From the IMG/VR virus record IMGVR_UViG_3300034198_013697, positions 1-34,261 of that record: a stretch of DNA of 34,261 bases; one strand, 5' to 3'. Shown piece by piece: positions 8,694-16,723 of this stretch. Each line of letters starts with the position of its first letter. The first letter of the stretch is position 1. A program made the position numbers and the translations under genes. The notes under the pieces were generated by a model. The model did not search any database and was not told where the DNA came from. It worked only from the letters and a program-made list of their open reading frames with translations. The DNA comes from a virus.

Positions 8694-9656
8694 CTAAGCC
8701 CCTTTCGGATACAATTTTAAAGTAGTAAGCCAATCCCCGTTTCTATAGTCTCCGCTGTATTTAATGCCGTAAACCTTGTATGACTTGTTGTTGTACTCGT
8801 AGAACTCTGTGTTCTTTATCATCACTGTTTCCGTAGGTGAAAATCTCCTAAGTAAAACAGAGACCGTAATAAACGGGTTATTCTTATTTAACGATTTTTG
8901 AGAAAAATAGTCCACTGGGAGTAACTGAGGGCTTATGCCTTCTGCCCTAATATTTCCTACCATTCCCGAAGTAGGGGTTATCACTTTAAGTAATCCTGTG
9001 TTTACTTCGATACTATTGTATATGTTACTTGTTATATAAATTCCATCGGAGTACTGAGAAAATTGACAAGCGTTGTCAGCGCATAACTCTGTTAATATGG
9101 TTTGCACTGATTTATTTGTTACTGAAAAAGGTGCAGTGTAAACTTTGGTCAAAAGCTCACCGCCAATGATATTAATGGTACCATTGTAAAAAGTCTGAAG
9201 ATACGAAGATATCGCAGTGCCCGATGTACCACTAGGAAAAGTGAACGAAGGTCTAGGGTAATTAAGATTAAATATTGCGTCACAGGCTACTACTTCGGTT
9301 ACTAGTTCCGTGCCTACTCTGTAAGTATTGGTGTTGAACACAAGTCCCTGAAATATGACTTCTGCGCTTGCTGAGTTATCAATACCTTCGTTAGGTTGAT
9401 ACCACGTCAAGAATCGAAACCCCCGTTTAGAACCAACTCCCGCAAAGTTTGCTACGGTATCAGGGTTAAGTTGATAGAATTGAAACGTTGCAGTATTGAA
9501 ACATTGTAGCCCTATGTTGTATTCAAATTGTACTTGTTCACCACCATTAATCGTTAGATTAGGTAAGTCAACGAGAGCCCCGCCTACGATGTTAAAGAAT
9601 TCTACTCGATACTTTCTATTTAATTGTGCAGTGGTTAAGTTTAGTGACGTTACCAT
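8694..9656 (-). CDS. Baseplate hub protein (gp27 / gpD-like)
   Basis: A 320-residue protein, beta rich, in the hub position between the plug-like gene and the spike. The N-terminal NRKYRVEFFNIVGGALVDLP segment and the middle VFNTNTYRVGTELVTEVVAC part (a statement of an induced field acting on the tube-like domain) resemble hub proteins of this myovirus type. The hub trimer joins tail tube to spike. GAGGTAAC precedes the ATG. Confidence 0.7.
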   Translation of the reverse strand: MVTSLNLTTAQLNRKYRVEFFNIVGGALVDLPNLTINGGEQVQFEYNIGLQCFNTATFQFYQLNPDTVANFAGVGSKRGFRFLTWYQPNEGIDNSASAEVIFQGLVFNTNTYRVGTELVTEVVACDAIFNLNYPRPSFTFPSGTSGTAISSYLQTFYNGTINIIGGELLTKVYTAPFSVTNKSVQTILTELCADNACQFSQYSDGIYITSNIYNSIEVNTGLLKVITPTSGMVGNIRAEGISPQLLPVDYFSQKSLNKNNPFITVSVLLRRFSPTETVMIKNTEFYEYNNKSYKVYGIKYSGDYRNGDWLTTLKLYPKGA

Positions 9657-9659
9657 GTG

Positions 9660-10076
9660 TTACCTCGCAATACAGTATAAATTCACCCCTGCGTTAATAG
9701 TATCAAAATTCACCTGTGTCACTGTGCGCCCTGAGTTATTTACAAAGAAAAACTTGTAAGGGAACCCATTGTCTACATCGTTTATGTAGCTATCTAGGAC
9801 ACATTTGAAAGAACCAAAGTACACTGTCTTTCTATCAACGCTGTAGCAACTAATGTAACAGACGTTGGACAATAAAGTAGGGTCATTGGTCAAATAGTAA
9901 TCTGGGGAAAGTTCCACAGTGTTTAAGTTAAAGTAGACTACATAGGAAACCCCAGCTACTTGGATTACCACTTCTTTCTCTGTTATTCCTGTGGGGAAAG
10001 TCAAAGGTATGTAGTAAGCAGATTTTCCCGTAGTGTTAGCCTGTGAGGTCGATGTAAGCGGCGGTGCTATACTCAC
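9660..10076 (-). CDS. Baseplate plug-like protein
   Basis: A 138-residue beta-rich protein. Its start is a GTG at 10076 that overlaps the stop of the preceding gene (GTGA); GGGAG lies 8 bases upstream. Size, order (Dit-like, this gene, hub) and the segments YYIPLTFPTGITEKEVVIQV and YFNLNTVELSPDYYLTNDPT resemble the small cyanophage-type baseplate plug proteins that close the tube end. The call relies largely on order and size. Confidence 0.5.
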   Translation of the reverse strand: MSIAPPLTSTSQANTTGKSAYYIPLTFPTGITEKEVVIQVAGVSYVVYFNLNTVELSPDYYLTNDPTLLSNVCYISCYSVDRKTVYFGSFKCVLDSYINDVDNGFPYKFFFVNNSGRTVTQVNFDTINAGVNLYCIAR

Positions 10077-10666
10077 GTCGGTATACTCCCTGAATAAGGT
10101 TGAGCATTTGAGAACGAAGCGCTGCTTTGTCCCGTTGTTGTGACTATGTTAATTTGTTTCAGGGAAAGTTGAAACCTTATTGCAGTCTTACCTATGGCAT
10201 TGTTCCTAGGGATAACTAGTTCTTCTATGGCCATGTTATCAAGTTTAAGGTAGCTTTTACCAAAGAGTAACCCAGTGGTCACAGTAAGCCCTACCTTTGC
10301 TTCATAGGCGTCAATAAGTAACTGGGTAGCACTACCTAGCTGACTAAAGTTTAAGTGTCCTAAGATTAACGAAGGTGTCATACTTGTAAGGTACCCAGTT
10401 AAATTTAACATCTTAGGTAACTTTATAATAGCGTCGGTAACGCTGACACCATTTTGAACGGGGTTCTCTGTTATTTTGTTTCTTAGTATCAATGCTTCTT
10501 CGACTGAGGCACTCATACCATTGGAGTAATTGATACCAGAGTTACCAGCGGCCGTAAGTTCCAGAGGGTTCGTTGGTGTTACATCGTAACCAGTGAAATA
10601 GATTCCTAGCTTTGTTGTTGGCGTATACCACCAAGATAAATAGAATGACGAAATATCAGCGGCCAC
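10073..10666 (-). CDS. Dit-like baseplate/tail protein, N-terminal domain type
   Basis: A 197-residue protein starting at GTG (10666) with AGGAGG six bases upstream; the start lies right beside the tape-measure stop. The central ITENPVQNGVSVTDAIIKLP segment and the following LNLTGYLT resemble the 'Dit-like phage tail protein' domain found after tape measures in related myoviruses. It likely forms a ring joining tube to hub. The C-terminal 20 residues are Ser/Gly rich. Confidence 0.65.
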   Translation of the reverse strand: MAADISSFYLSWWYTPTTKLGIYFTGYDVTPTNPLELTAAGNSGINYSNGMSASVEEALILRNKITENPVQNGVSVTDAIIKLPKMLNLTGYLTSMTPSLILGHLNFSQLGSATQLLIDAYEAKVGLTVTTGLLFGKSYLKLDNMAIEELVIPRNNAIGKTAIRFQLSLKQINIVTTTGQSSASFSNAQPYSGSIPT

Positions 10667-10667
10667 A

Positions 10668-11882
10668 TTAGCCTCCTACTTTAGCCCTAGAGGCGTTTTG
10701 ATTGTTTTTATATTGACTCATTGGTGTCGGTGTAACTGCATTGATTACAGAGTTACCTATCTTACCTAATGTATTTAGAGCACCACCAGCCGTGTCAGCA
10801 ACGGTATCAGAGAGCGAAGTTTTCCCCGTAACAAGGTCACTTAGTCCAGAGACACTATTGGCAACCAGTGTGACCGCTTGTGCCTTGACGTCCATGTATT
10901 TAATAACACCTTGAGTAGCTAACGATGTACTTAGTGCTTTGTCAATGGCAGCCTGCATTTTCTGTGTGGCTCCCTTGAACTCAACGAAAGCGCTTCGCCA
11001 TTCGTCGCCACTTTGCATACCACCACGTACGCCTGATACTTGGTCTGCCATGTTTGCAACGTTAGCGCTACCTATGTGATTTAGACCATATTGCAAGTTC
11101 TCGCTGATACCTAGACCACTTTTAACCGTTGAAGCTAAGCCAGCGGGTAAACTTTGTGTTGCTTTGTTTAACTGCGCATTCAAGTCATACGCTGTGGCCA
11201 TTGGGTCATACTTAGCTTTTCTTTGTATCTCCATGGGATTGATACCTAGAGCCATGAACATCATAGCCTTTTGGTCACTCATACCAAAGAGAAGCTCTTG
11301 CTGCAAAGATTTACCTGCGGCTACAACTTCCTGCAACGAGGTACCCGCCAATTGGGCTTGGTTACTCAATTTATATATTTGGTCTACTGACCTACCTGTT
11401 GCCTGTGAAAGTTTGTGTAGGTCAAGTTCTCTCTCAAATTTATCGGCCATTTTGTTTTGCAATGATTCCATTAGGGATACTATGCCTGCAACGAGACCTG
11501 AGACAGCTAAACCCACAGCGGCACCAATGGCACCCCCTGTCATAGTTCCACCGCCAACGGCCATGGTTTTAGCTACGGACTCAGCATTGTCTCCTAGGTC
11601 TTTGTCAGCGGCTTTCTTACCATACTTATTCATATAGTCTTGACGAAGCACCGTGTAAATTTGTTTTAAGTAACCTTCGGAACGATTCAACGTTTTCAAC
11701 ACAGGGCTTTGGCCAGAATCAGTAGCCATTGAACTTTGGGAGCTGCTTCCAGTTATTTGTTCCCTAGACTTCATTCCATCTGATTTAAGCTGAGTTACCT
11801 TTTTCTTTATCTCTTGGTATTCAGTGTCATCTACTTTCAGGGATACCTTGACCAATAATTCGTCTAATTCGCTAGCCATCAT
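10668..11882 (-). CDS. Tail tape measure protein
   Basis: A 404-residue protein (ATGATG start, GAGGTAA upstream). The N-terminal ~100 residues are helical and charged. Residues ~109-137 form a Gly/Ala-rich hydrophobic stretch (GGAIGAAVGLAVSGLVAGIV) like those of tape measures that interact with the host membrane. The rest is helical with Ala/Gln-rich segments. It follows the chaperone pair and precedes the Dit-like gene, the standard place. At about 0.15 nm per residue it would predict a short tail near 60 nm, so an additional tape protein cannot be excluded. Confidence 0.75.
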   Translation of the reverse strand: MMASELDELLVKVSLKVDDTEYQEIKKKVTQLKSDGMKSREQITGSSSQSSMATDSGQSPVLKTLNRSEGYLKQIYTVLRQDYMNKYGKKAADKDLGDNAESVAKTMAVGGGTMTGGAIGAAVGLAVSGLVAGIVSLMESLQNKMADKFERELDLHKLSQATGRSVDQIYKLSNQAQLAGTSLQEVVAAGKSLQQELLFGMSDQKAMMFMALGINPMEIQRKAKYDPMATAYDLNAQLNKATQSLPAGLASTVKSGLGISENLQYGLNHIGSANVANMADQVSGVRGGMQSGDEWRSAFVEFKGATQKMQAAIDKALSTSLATQGVIKYMDVKAQAVTLVANSVSGLSDLVTGKTSLSDTVADTAGGALNTLGKIGNSVINAVTPTPMSQYKNNQNASRAKVGG

Positions 11883-12003
11883 TTACCTCGGTTACTGTGT
11901 TAATGTAGGTCATGTAGTCAACGAGTGTCCAATGATTCATGATATCCTTGTAGTGACCCATACCCCTAGCACTTAACATCATTGCTACTTTCGAAATATC
12001 CAT
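11872..12003 (-). CDS. Second tail assembly chaperone part (possible -1 frameshift extension)
   Basis: A 43-codon frame from ATG 12003 to TAG 11872, in the -1 frame relative to the upstream chaperone gene, which it overlaps by 19 bases; the frame is also open upstream of the ATG. The peptide (ISKVAMMLSARGMGHYKDIM ... TYINTV) is helical. Position between the first chaperone gene and the tape measure is that of the G/T pair of lambda and the gpE/E' pair of P2. No clear ribosome site precedes this ATG, which favours translation by frameshift at the A-rich stretch 12007-12018. Its stop overlaps the tape-measure start by 11 bases. Confidence 0.6.
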   Translation of the reverse strand: MDISKVAMMLSARGMGHYKDIMNHWTLVDYMTYINTVTEVNDG

Positions 12004-12446
12004 AGTGATTTTCTTTTTACTGGTTCCGTTTCCTTCGATTTCTTTGGATTCTCTGGCTCTATTTCTTGCGCTACGGAACGAACTCCAATCGCCAGAAGAG
12101 TCATGACTTCTCTGGCACGTGAAAAAAAACCAAAGTTAAACTCAAGGAACTTCCCAAGCAATGGAACAAAGTCATGGTAGTTGTCTTCAATATCCTCAAG
12201 CTCTAAGGCTCTGGGTTTCCCATTACTTCCTGTTATTGTTACATATTCACAAAGTGTTTGTTGTAAAAAATCGATATCATGGGGCTTAAGGTCTAAGAAG
12301 AAACTAAATTCTCCTAAGCTAATCTTTGTCATCGAGTTCATAACAAAGGGTAACAATTTGTTCGCAGTAGACAGGTTTACTCGTCTAAATGTTGCGGTTA
12401 GCTCACCTATACGGCAAGTCTTAATATCATTGGAATCTACGGTCAT
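11985..12446 (-). CDS. Tail assembly chaperone, first part
   Basis: A 153-residue acidic/helical protein located between the tube gene and the tape measure, preceded by AGAAAGGACTTG. The N-terminal half resembles tail chaperones (KTCRIGELTATFRRVN...), the C-terminal end is Lys-rich (ENPKKSKETEPVKRKSLWIF). Tail chaperones coat the tape measure while the tube polymerises. The A-rich codons near its 3' end coincide with an open -1 frame. Family call is based on position, size and the two-frame arrangement. Confidence 0.7.
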   Translation of the reverse strand: MTVDSNDIKTCRIGELTATFRRVNLSTANKLLPFVMNSMTKISLGEFSFFLDLKPHDIDFLQQTLCEYVTITGSNGKPRALELEDIEDNYHDFVPLLGKFLEFNFGFFSRAREVMTLLAIGVRSVAQEIEPENPKKSKETEPVKRKSLWIFRK

Positions 12447-12490
12447 ATCAAGTCCTTTCTCATTGTGTCCTTTCCTATGCTAATTTAGTA

Positions 12491-12519
12491 TTGACTATGG
12501 GACAAGGTAAAACTAAGAT
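12491..12519 (+). promoter_or_regulatory. Sigma70-like promoter of the tail-operon island gene
   Basis: TTGACT at 12491-12496 and TAAGAT at 12514-12519 are separated by 17 bases. They face right, against the late operon, and the next rightward start is at 12580. Four or five of six bases match the consensus in each box. Predicted by eye. Confidence 0.5.
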
Positions 12520-12525
12520 AACTGT

Positions 12526-12558
12526 GTGAGCTAGGTTTCTTGTCCTTTCCTAGTTCAC
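12526..12558 (+). promoter_or_regulatory. Hairpin in the 5' leader of the island gene
   Basis: GTGAGCTAGG (12526-12535) pairs with CCTAGTTCAC (12549-12558), ten pairs with one G-T, around a 13-base loop. It begins right where a transcript from the promoter at 12491-12519 would start. It could stabilise the leader, be an operator, or end leftward transcripts; no T-run follows on either strand. Confidence 0.45.
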
Positions 12559-12579
12559 GCTCCAAGATACAAGGACTCT

Positions 12580-13017
12580 ATGATGACAACCCCCATTGCA
12601 GTACAAAGATTATTCCTCGAATTACGTGGCAACTTCGCTAACGTTAAAATTAATATAGTCCAAGTTAAAACTGTATTCTGCAACTCCTTTGAAATCGAGT
12701 TAAATTTACCTCGTGGACAAAGTTACGCAGAGGACGTATTTGACTACATTTACAATGTATTTGACAACCAACGAGCCTTTGAGTCTAAGGAACTGTTTGC
12801 AGCGTTCACAAGGGAGATTCGTAACTGGGACTACAAGTACGTCGTTGAGGTCACAGACCTAATTAAACAAGGTTATCAAAGTTTACTTACCATTGGTATT
12901 GAGTACTTCTCAAGGTCACTTGGTATCAAACACCCCGATGCTAACTATGCTCACAGGGTGATGGAACGTGACAAGAAGCAACTGAGAGAACGATTACTCA
13001 AGATGAGTGGCCACTGA
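12580..13017 (+). CDS. Island ('moron'-like) gene inside the tail operon, unknown function
   Basis: A 145-residue protein encoded against the late operon, between the tube and chaperone genes. ATGATG start with AAGGA upstream, its own promoter-like boxes, and a leader hairpin. The N-terminal half is mixed alpha/beta (NVKINIVQVKTVFCNSFEIE), the C-terminal half helical and charged, ending in MERDKKQLRERLLKM. No signal peptide or membrane segment. I do not recognise a family. Independent promoter and antisense placement are the marks of cargo genes added to phage late operons; the function could concern host interaction or regulation of late genes, but nothing in the sequence decides this. Confidence 0.75.
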   Translation: MMTTPIAVQRLFLELRGNFANVKINIVQVKTVFCNSFEIELNLPRGQSYAEDVFDYIYNVFDNQRAFESKELFAAFTREIRNWDYKYVVEVTDLIKQGYQSLLTIGIEYFSRSLGIKHPDANYAHRVMERDKKQLRERLLKMSGH

Positions 13018-13331
13018 AACCTACTGTGAAAGTCCCCACCTCCTTTCTCCAAAAGTGCTCTTTTTTATTTTTTTATTTTTTATATTAAATATATAGAAAT
13101 AGTCACAGTATTTTAGAAGACGAGTAAAATAGCGGGTTTTACCTCTACAATGACTGTGAACCCACTGTGAGCCTGTTTTTGTTATTCAATATTATCAAGG
13201 TTAAATAAAATTGGTATTTTGATAAGAACTGTGAAGTGACTGTAAAACTTGTCTGACAATAAAGCTACCCTGTCACAGGATTGATAACATTGAACAAGTA
13301 TAGCTTTAATAAAATGATAAAAGCTGTTACC
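13018..13331. repeat. Non-coding iteron-like array, copy A
   Basis: 314 bases between two convergent genes. A T-rich/A-rich tract (13060-13098) is followed by CTGTGA/TCACAG elements: CTGTGA at 13024, 13154, 13165 and 13229; TCACAG at 13103 and 13273. The segment 13255-13296 repeats 26097-26138, including 26 identical bases (13271-13296). Relative to TCACAG 13103 the sites lie at +51, +62, +126 and +170; in copy B they lie at +52, +62, +125 and +170. No convincing gene: a short leftward frame at 13265-13462 overlaps the tube gene and the repeat. Confidence 0.8.
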
Positions 13332-13757
13332 TTAAGCTCTGATAACATTGTGAAGAAACAACTGATACGTTCTAACCATATCTGCGGTGTTATTGGAGTA
13401 GTTATCTTGGCTATGGCGTATAAAGTGTGAATTCGCAGACGCCGATGTGTCCGATGGGTCACTGATATTCACTGATGAAAATGGTACATAGAGACCACTA
13501 GTTTGAAACAATATTGCAGCGGCACGAAGTAACTTGTAACTAGGGTTATCATAGTAAACTCTTATTGTCGCAGTAGCAGTGTTATTTGAGGTCATAGTAG
13601 CATGTACTTCGCCATCAGAGCCACTTTCTACGCTAGCAATATCTGCGTTAGGGTTGATATCAAGGTAAGTGCCACCAGCGTAACCAGAGACAATGACGCC
13701 CCCTACTGTGATTACGTGGTTCTGTGGGGAAAATGGAGGTCTTGATACGTTAGCCAT
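13332..13757 (-). CDS. Tail tube protein, DUF3277-like
   Basis: A 141-residue protein just downstream of the sheath gene, with AGGAT before its ATG. Features of the family: FSPQNHVITVGGVIVSGYAG near the N-terminus, a GSDGEVHATMTSNNTATATI segment, and a helix-containing end. The tube is the inner channel of the contractile tail. Sheath followed by tube is the standard order. Its 3' end borders the non-coding array. Confidence 0.85.
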   Translation of the reverse strand: MANVSRPPFSPQNHVITVGGVIVSGYAGGTYLDINPNADIASVESGSDGEVHATMTSNNTATATIRVYYDNPSYKLLRAAAILFQTSGLYVPFSSVNISDPSDTSASANSHFIRHSQDNYSNNTADMVRTYQLFLHNVIRA

Positions 13758-13769
13758 AGTAGTTATCCT

Positions 13770-14957
13770 TTATATACTAATGTTACAGTTAACTGCGAGT
13801 CTTTGAATTCTGGACAAGTAGGTTAAGTTTGCAGACAGACTTTGATAAATTCTGTTAGCTACGTCTTGAACTGGTACCTGTGACTTGTTTAGGTAAATAA
13901 TATCTGAGTTCTTAAATGGCAAAATAACTTTGTTTAACACAGCCTTATTTAGGGAACCCTTGAACGCTGCCACAAGTAACTGAATACCTGAGTCATCATA
14001 AAGTAAGCCACCAAGTGGTTGCTGGTTAACAAGTACATTGGCCAAGTCAGCTTGGACAGTTAACTGAATATAGTCGGCTCCTACGATTTGGTCTAAGTAA
14101 ACTTGGGTCGCTGCTTTAGATGAGGACGCGTATCCATATTGAACTAAGGCTAATCCAGCGTTACCAAATAACGGGTAAACATTGTTATTCGTAGGAATTA
14201 AGCCCACAGTGGTACCAGGAATACCCATAGCAGACGTGGTGATTGTAGAGTCTCCTGGAATACTTTGTAACTGCATACCTGAGATAGACTTTAACCCTAT
14301 GGACGATGTAAACAAGTTCGTGAAGTATGCACCCATGCTCGCAGCGGCTAAGGACACAGGTTGCGATGTAGACCCTGCAATCGGCGTTAAATTCTGTGCA
14401 TGGTTAAAGATGTAAAGGTCATTGGAACCTCCAGCCGTTTGAATCGTAGCCGCAATGGTACCACTGTCAGCAACGTCCATAAACATTTTCTTAGGGTTAA
14501 CTAAGGCACGTTGTGAAACAAGAGCAGCAGACCAACCATTGGCCTGAGTAACCTGAGTAGCTGTGATTGCGTCGGCTACATAGAAGGCATAGGGTATATT
14601 GTTACTATTGAATATAGTCTGTAACGCTGTTACGTAGTTGGTCAAAGTAGGGTCAAGGCACGATACAACTAAGTTAGTCGGTGTCGGTAACTGTGCAAAG
14701 AATACGCTAGCAGCATTTAGTAACCATTGATAACGATTATCTTGCAACGCTGTACCAGTTATTTTGGAACTAAAGTCTGCGGATATCTGAGCATACGATG
14801 TGTAAGTATATGTTAAATTAGTACCCCAAGCCGCAGGTTTTGACGCTGGTGGGAATACACCAATTATCATGCAACCATTGAAGCTTGGTGCTTGGTTTAC
14901 TGTGGTATTCACAAGTACATTGACTTGCGATAACCATGATAAATTCACTGAACTCAT
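13770..14957 (-). CDS. Tail sheath protein, DUF3383-like
   Basis: A 395-residue protein preceded by AGGAG. It opens with a beta strand and a helix (LSWLSQVNVLVNTTVNQAPS) and has the middle DUF3383-like LDQIVGADYIQLTVQADLAN, then NVLVNQQPLGGLLYDDSGIQ and a C-terminal region SDIIYLNKSQVPVQDVANRI. DUF3383 proteins are contractile sheath subunits in this phage type. The neighbouring DUF3277-like tube gene supports the call. Confidence 0.85.
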   Translation of the reverse strand: MSSVNLSWLSQVNVLVNTTVNQAPSFNGCMIIGVFPPASKPAAWGTNLTYTYTSYAQISADFSSKITGTALQDNRYQWLLNAASVFFAQLPTPTNLVVSCLDPTLTNYVTALQTIFNSNNIPYAFYVADAITATQVTQANGWSAALVSQRALVNPKKMFMDVADSGTIAATIQTAGGSNDLYIFNHAQNLTPIAGSTSQPVSLAAASMGAYFTNLFTSSIGLKSISGMQLQSIPGDSTITTSAMGIPGTTVGLIPTNNNVYPLFGNAGLALVQYGYASSSKAATQVYLDQIVGADYIQLTVQADLANVLVNQQPLGGLLYDDSGIQLLVAAFKGSLNKAVLNKVILPFKNSDIIYLNKSQVPVQDVANRIYQSLSANLTYLSRIQRLAVNCNISI

Positions 14958-14968
14958 TGAGTCGTCTC

Positions 14969-15859
14969 CTATTGAATGCTAAGGCTCCAAGCGACTTTGT
15001 TAATCGTTGTTGCCGTTGAATCTGTTAACTCTGTTATGAAGCTAAAATCTATAGTGCAATCAGCGTGGAATATACTCCTATTCTCATATAGTTCCTCGTA
15101 CACTGTGTTTGTTGACCCTGTGCTACTTAGATATGCTAATTTGTTACTGGCAGAGATGTAAGGGGAATTAGTTATCTTGATTAAAAATGTTTCCAGTAAG
15201 GACAAAGCTTCTATTTTATCGTAGGCATAGAACCCATAGTTTACTTTAAGTACGTGGGATTTACTGTAAGCCATTGCTTGGCGAGTGTCGTCATAGTATT
15301 TGTAATTAGTGTTATCCACGTTATCAATGCCAACTATGTTAACTACGCAATAAGGGAACAAAGGTCTAAGTTCTTGTTGAAATGCCCATAGCGCTGTCAG
15401 TCCCGTAGTATCCTTTGCAAGCTTAACTAGGTTAAACAGTGGGGCAAATTGTGAATCAAACTGTGGATATGGTATCGAAATAGCCGTACCGTTGTAAGTT
15501 ATTCTATTGTCCCTACATAGTATTGTTTCAATGTGGTTGGTTGACAATACCGTGAAAGCTTTGTAATTAAGGTCTGTGACAATTTTGTACACAAGGTTAT
15601 CATTGATAATATAGTTAGACAAAGATACCCCTGTTACATCAGCGGATATATCGTAATCTGTGTATACACTGATATAGTCCGAGTAGTGTGTACCTTCCTT
15701 CATAAATTTGAGACCAGACTTAGCCAGTGGCTGCACAGACGCCCAGATAGAACTTAGCGTATACGATGGTAATATTGCGTAACCATTGTCATCATAGGTG
15801 ACCATTTGTCCACCAAAGGATACAAGGGTTACAGGTTTCAAAAAGTCTGCGCTAATCAT
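14969..15859 (-). CDS. Neck/tail terminator protein (LIC_12616-like)
   Basis: A 296-residue protein between the gp10-like and sheath genes, overlapping the gp10-like gene by 8 bases. Two parts are visible: residues 1 to ~115 read as a beta barrel of head-closure type (MVTYDDNGYAILPSYTLSSI), and residues ~150-296 contain FDSQFAPLFNLVKLAKDTTG, then RQAMAYSKSHVLKVNYGFYA, like phage neck terminator gp12-type proteins. It may combine head-completion and tail-terminator roles. The call rests on order and pattern. Confidence 0.6.
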   Translation of the reverse strand: MISADFLKPVTLVSFGGQMVTYDDNGYAILPSYTLSSIWASVQPLAKSGLKFMKEGTHYSDYISVYTDYDISADVTGVSLSNYIINDNLVYKIVTDLNYKAFTVLSTNHIETILCRDNRITYNGTAISIPYPQFDSQFAPLFNLVKLAKDTTGLTALWAFQQELRPLFPYCVVNIVGIDNVDNTNYKYYDDTRQAMAYSKSHVLKVNYGFYAYDKIEALSLLETFLIKITNSPYISASNKLAYLSSTGSTNTVYEELYENRSIFHADCTIDFSFITELTDSTATTINKVAWSLSIQ

Positions 15860-16319
15860 TAGACTGCACCTTATACGTTATTGCGTTAATCATTTGACCA
15901 CTGTCAACCAACGGTTTCGATGACCCTTTTCGAATAACAGTTAACGGAGAGTTCGCAGGTGAAATACCCGCTGCGATTTCCTCCTTAATTAATCCAACGA
16001 TATACGTTCCAAGTAATGGATGAAAATGCTCAGGGGACTTAAGTAAAATCTGCTTCGCTTTGTCTAAGATATCTCTGCGTCTCTTTGTGAAAGTACCGCG
16101 GATAAAAGGTCTGCTTGGTGTTCTCTCAGTACCCTTTTCGTTCCAGTTGGCTACTTCACCCACAGTGATTGACTTAGAAACAGAGAAGCGTTGTTTACCT
16201 TGAGTCTTAACATTTGCAGGTACGACACGCACGAGCTTCTTTTGCTCACCTTCGGAACCATGAATCCCGATGGTTATTGATTTACCTTCTAATTGTTTCA
16301 GCGTGTCCAATAAACTCAA
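15852..16319 (-). CDS. HK97 gp10-like / neck protein
   Basis: A 155-residue protein. It starts with TTG at 16319, whose bases overlap the preceding stop (TTGA), since no in-frame ATG exists upstream or near. The pattern SITIGIHGSEGEQ, VGEVANWNEKGTERTPSRPF, IRGTF, and a C-terminal SPLTVIRKGSSKPLVDSGQM with INAITY is the classic gp10-like neck/tail-completion signature (NEFGTxxxPxRPF...LxDTGxLxxSI). It helps join head and tail. Confidence 0.85.
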   Translation of the reverse strand: MSLLDTLKQLEGKSITIGIHGSEGEQKKLVRVVPANVKTQGKQRFSVSKSITVGEVANWNEKGTERTPSRPFIRGTFTKRRRDILDKAKQILLKSPEHFHPLLGTYIVGLIKEEIAAGISPANSPLTVIRKGSSKPLVDSGQMINAITYKVQSND

Positions 16320-16723
16320 AGATACGTACCCCCTGCGCTAACAAAGCCACCATAGAGAATAGCTAAGCGTCTTTGTAAACTTAGATACATGCGACCATAC
16401 TTTGTGGTTTTAAACTCTTCCTCGAACATGTTGTTACCTGGTGACACCGCAAAGCTACGAGACACCGCAGCCGTAGAATCAGAGCTAACAACGGCACCAG
16501 AGGTACTTACTACAGGGAGTTCCATGTAATACAGGTAGTGACCAAGTAAACTCATGAATCCATTAGTATACAATGTTCCCCAGTCCGTAGGTTCGATGAT
16601 ACCTTTGGCTTGGATATCATCAATCCAGAATTGTATACGAGGTGCAGTGAGGTACGATATAAGCTTGTCCCCCAAGAAATACGACTGCACATCGGCCACA
16701 GTTGGGGGAATATTAACTGCCAT
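16316..16723 (-). CDS. Head-tail connector, DUF4054-like
   Basis: A 135-residue protein starting at an ATG overlapping the capsid stop (TAATG). Helical N-terminus (TAPRIQFWIDDIQAKGI), YTNGFMSLLGHYLYYMELP, and the C-terminal FEEEFKTTKYGRMYLSLQRR match DUF4054, a gp6/gp15-type adaptor. It would dock under the portal. Confidence 0.75.
   Translation of the reverse strand: MAVNIPPTVADVQSYFLGDKLISYLTAPRIQFWIDDIQAKGIIEPTDWGTLYTNGFMSLLGHYLYYMELPVVSTSGAVVSSDSTAAVSRSFAVSPGNNMFEEEFKTTKYGRMYLSLQRRLAILYGGFVSAGGTYL

Noticed and set aside
11164-11637. 157-codon rightward frame inside the tape measure
   Set aside because: Shadow of the tape-measure gene on the other strand, with a Cys/Leu-rich unlikely composition.
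13018-13331. CRISPR array
   Set aside because: Elements are six bases with irregular spacing and both orientations, not repeat-spacer units.
13265-13462. Leftward 65-codon frame
   Set aside because: It overlaps the tube gene and the repeat of array copy A. The 26050-26241 frame shares FNVINPVT only because both read the same repeated DNA.
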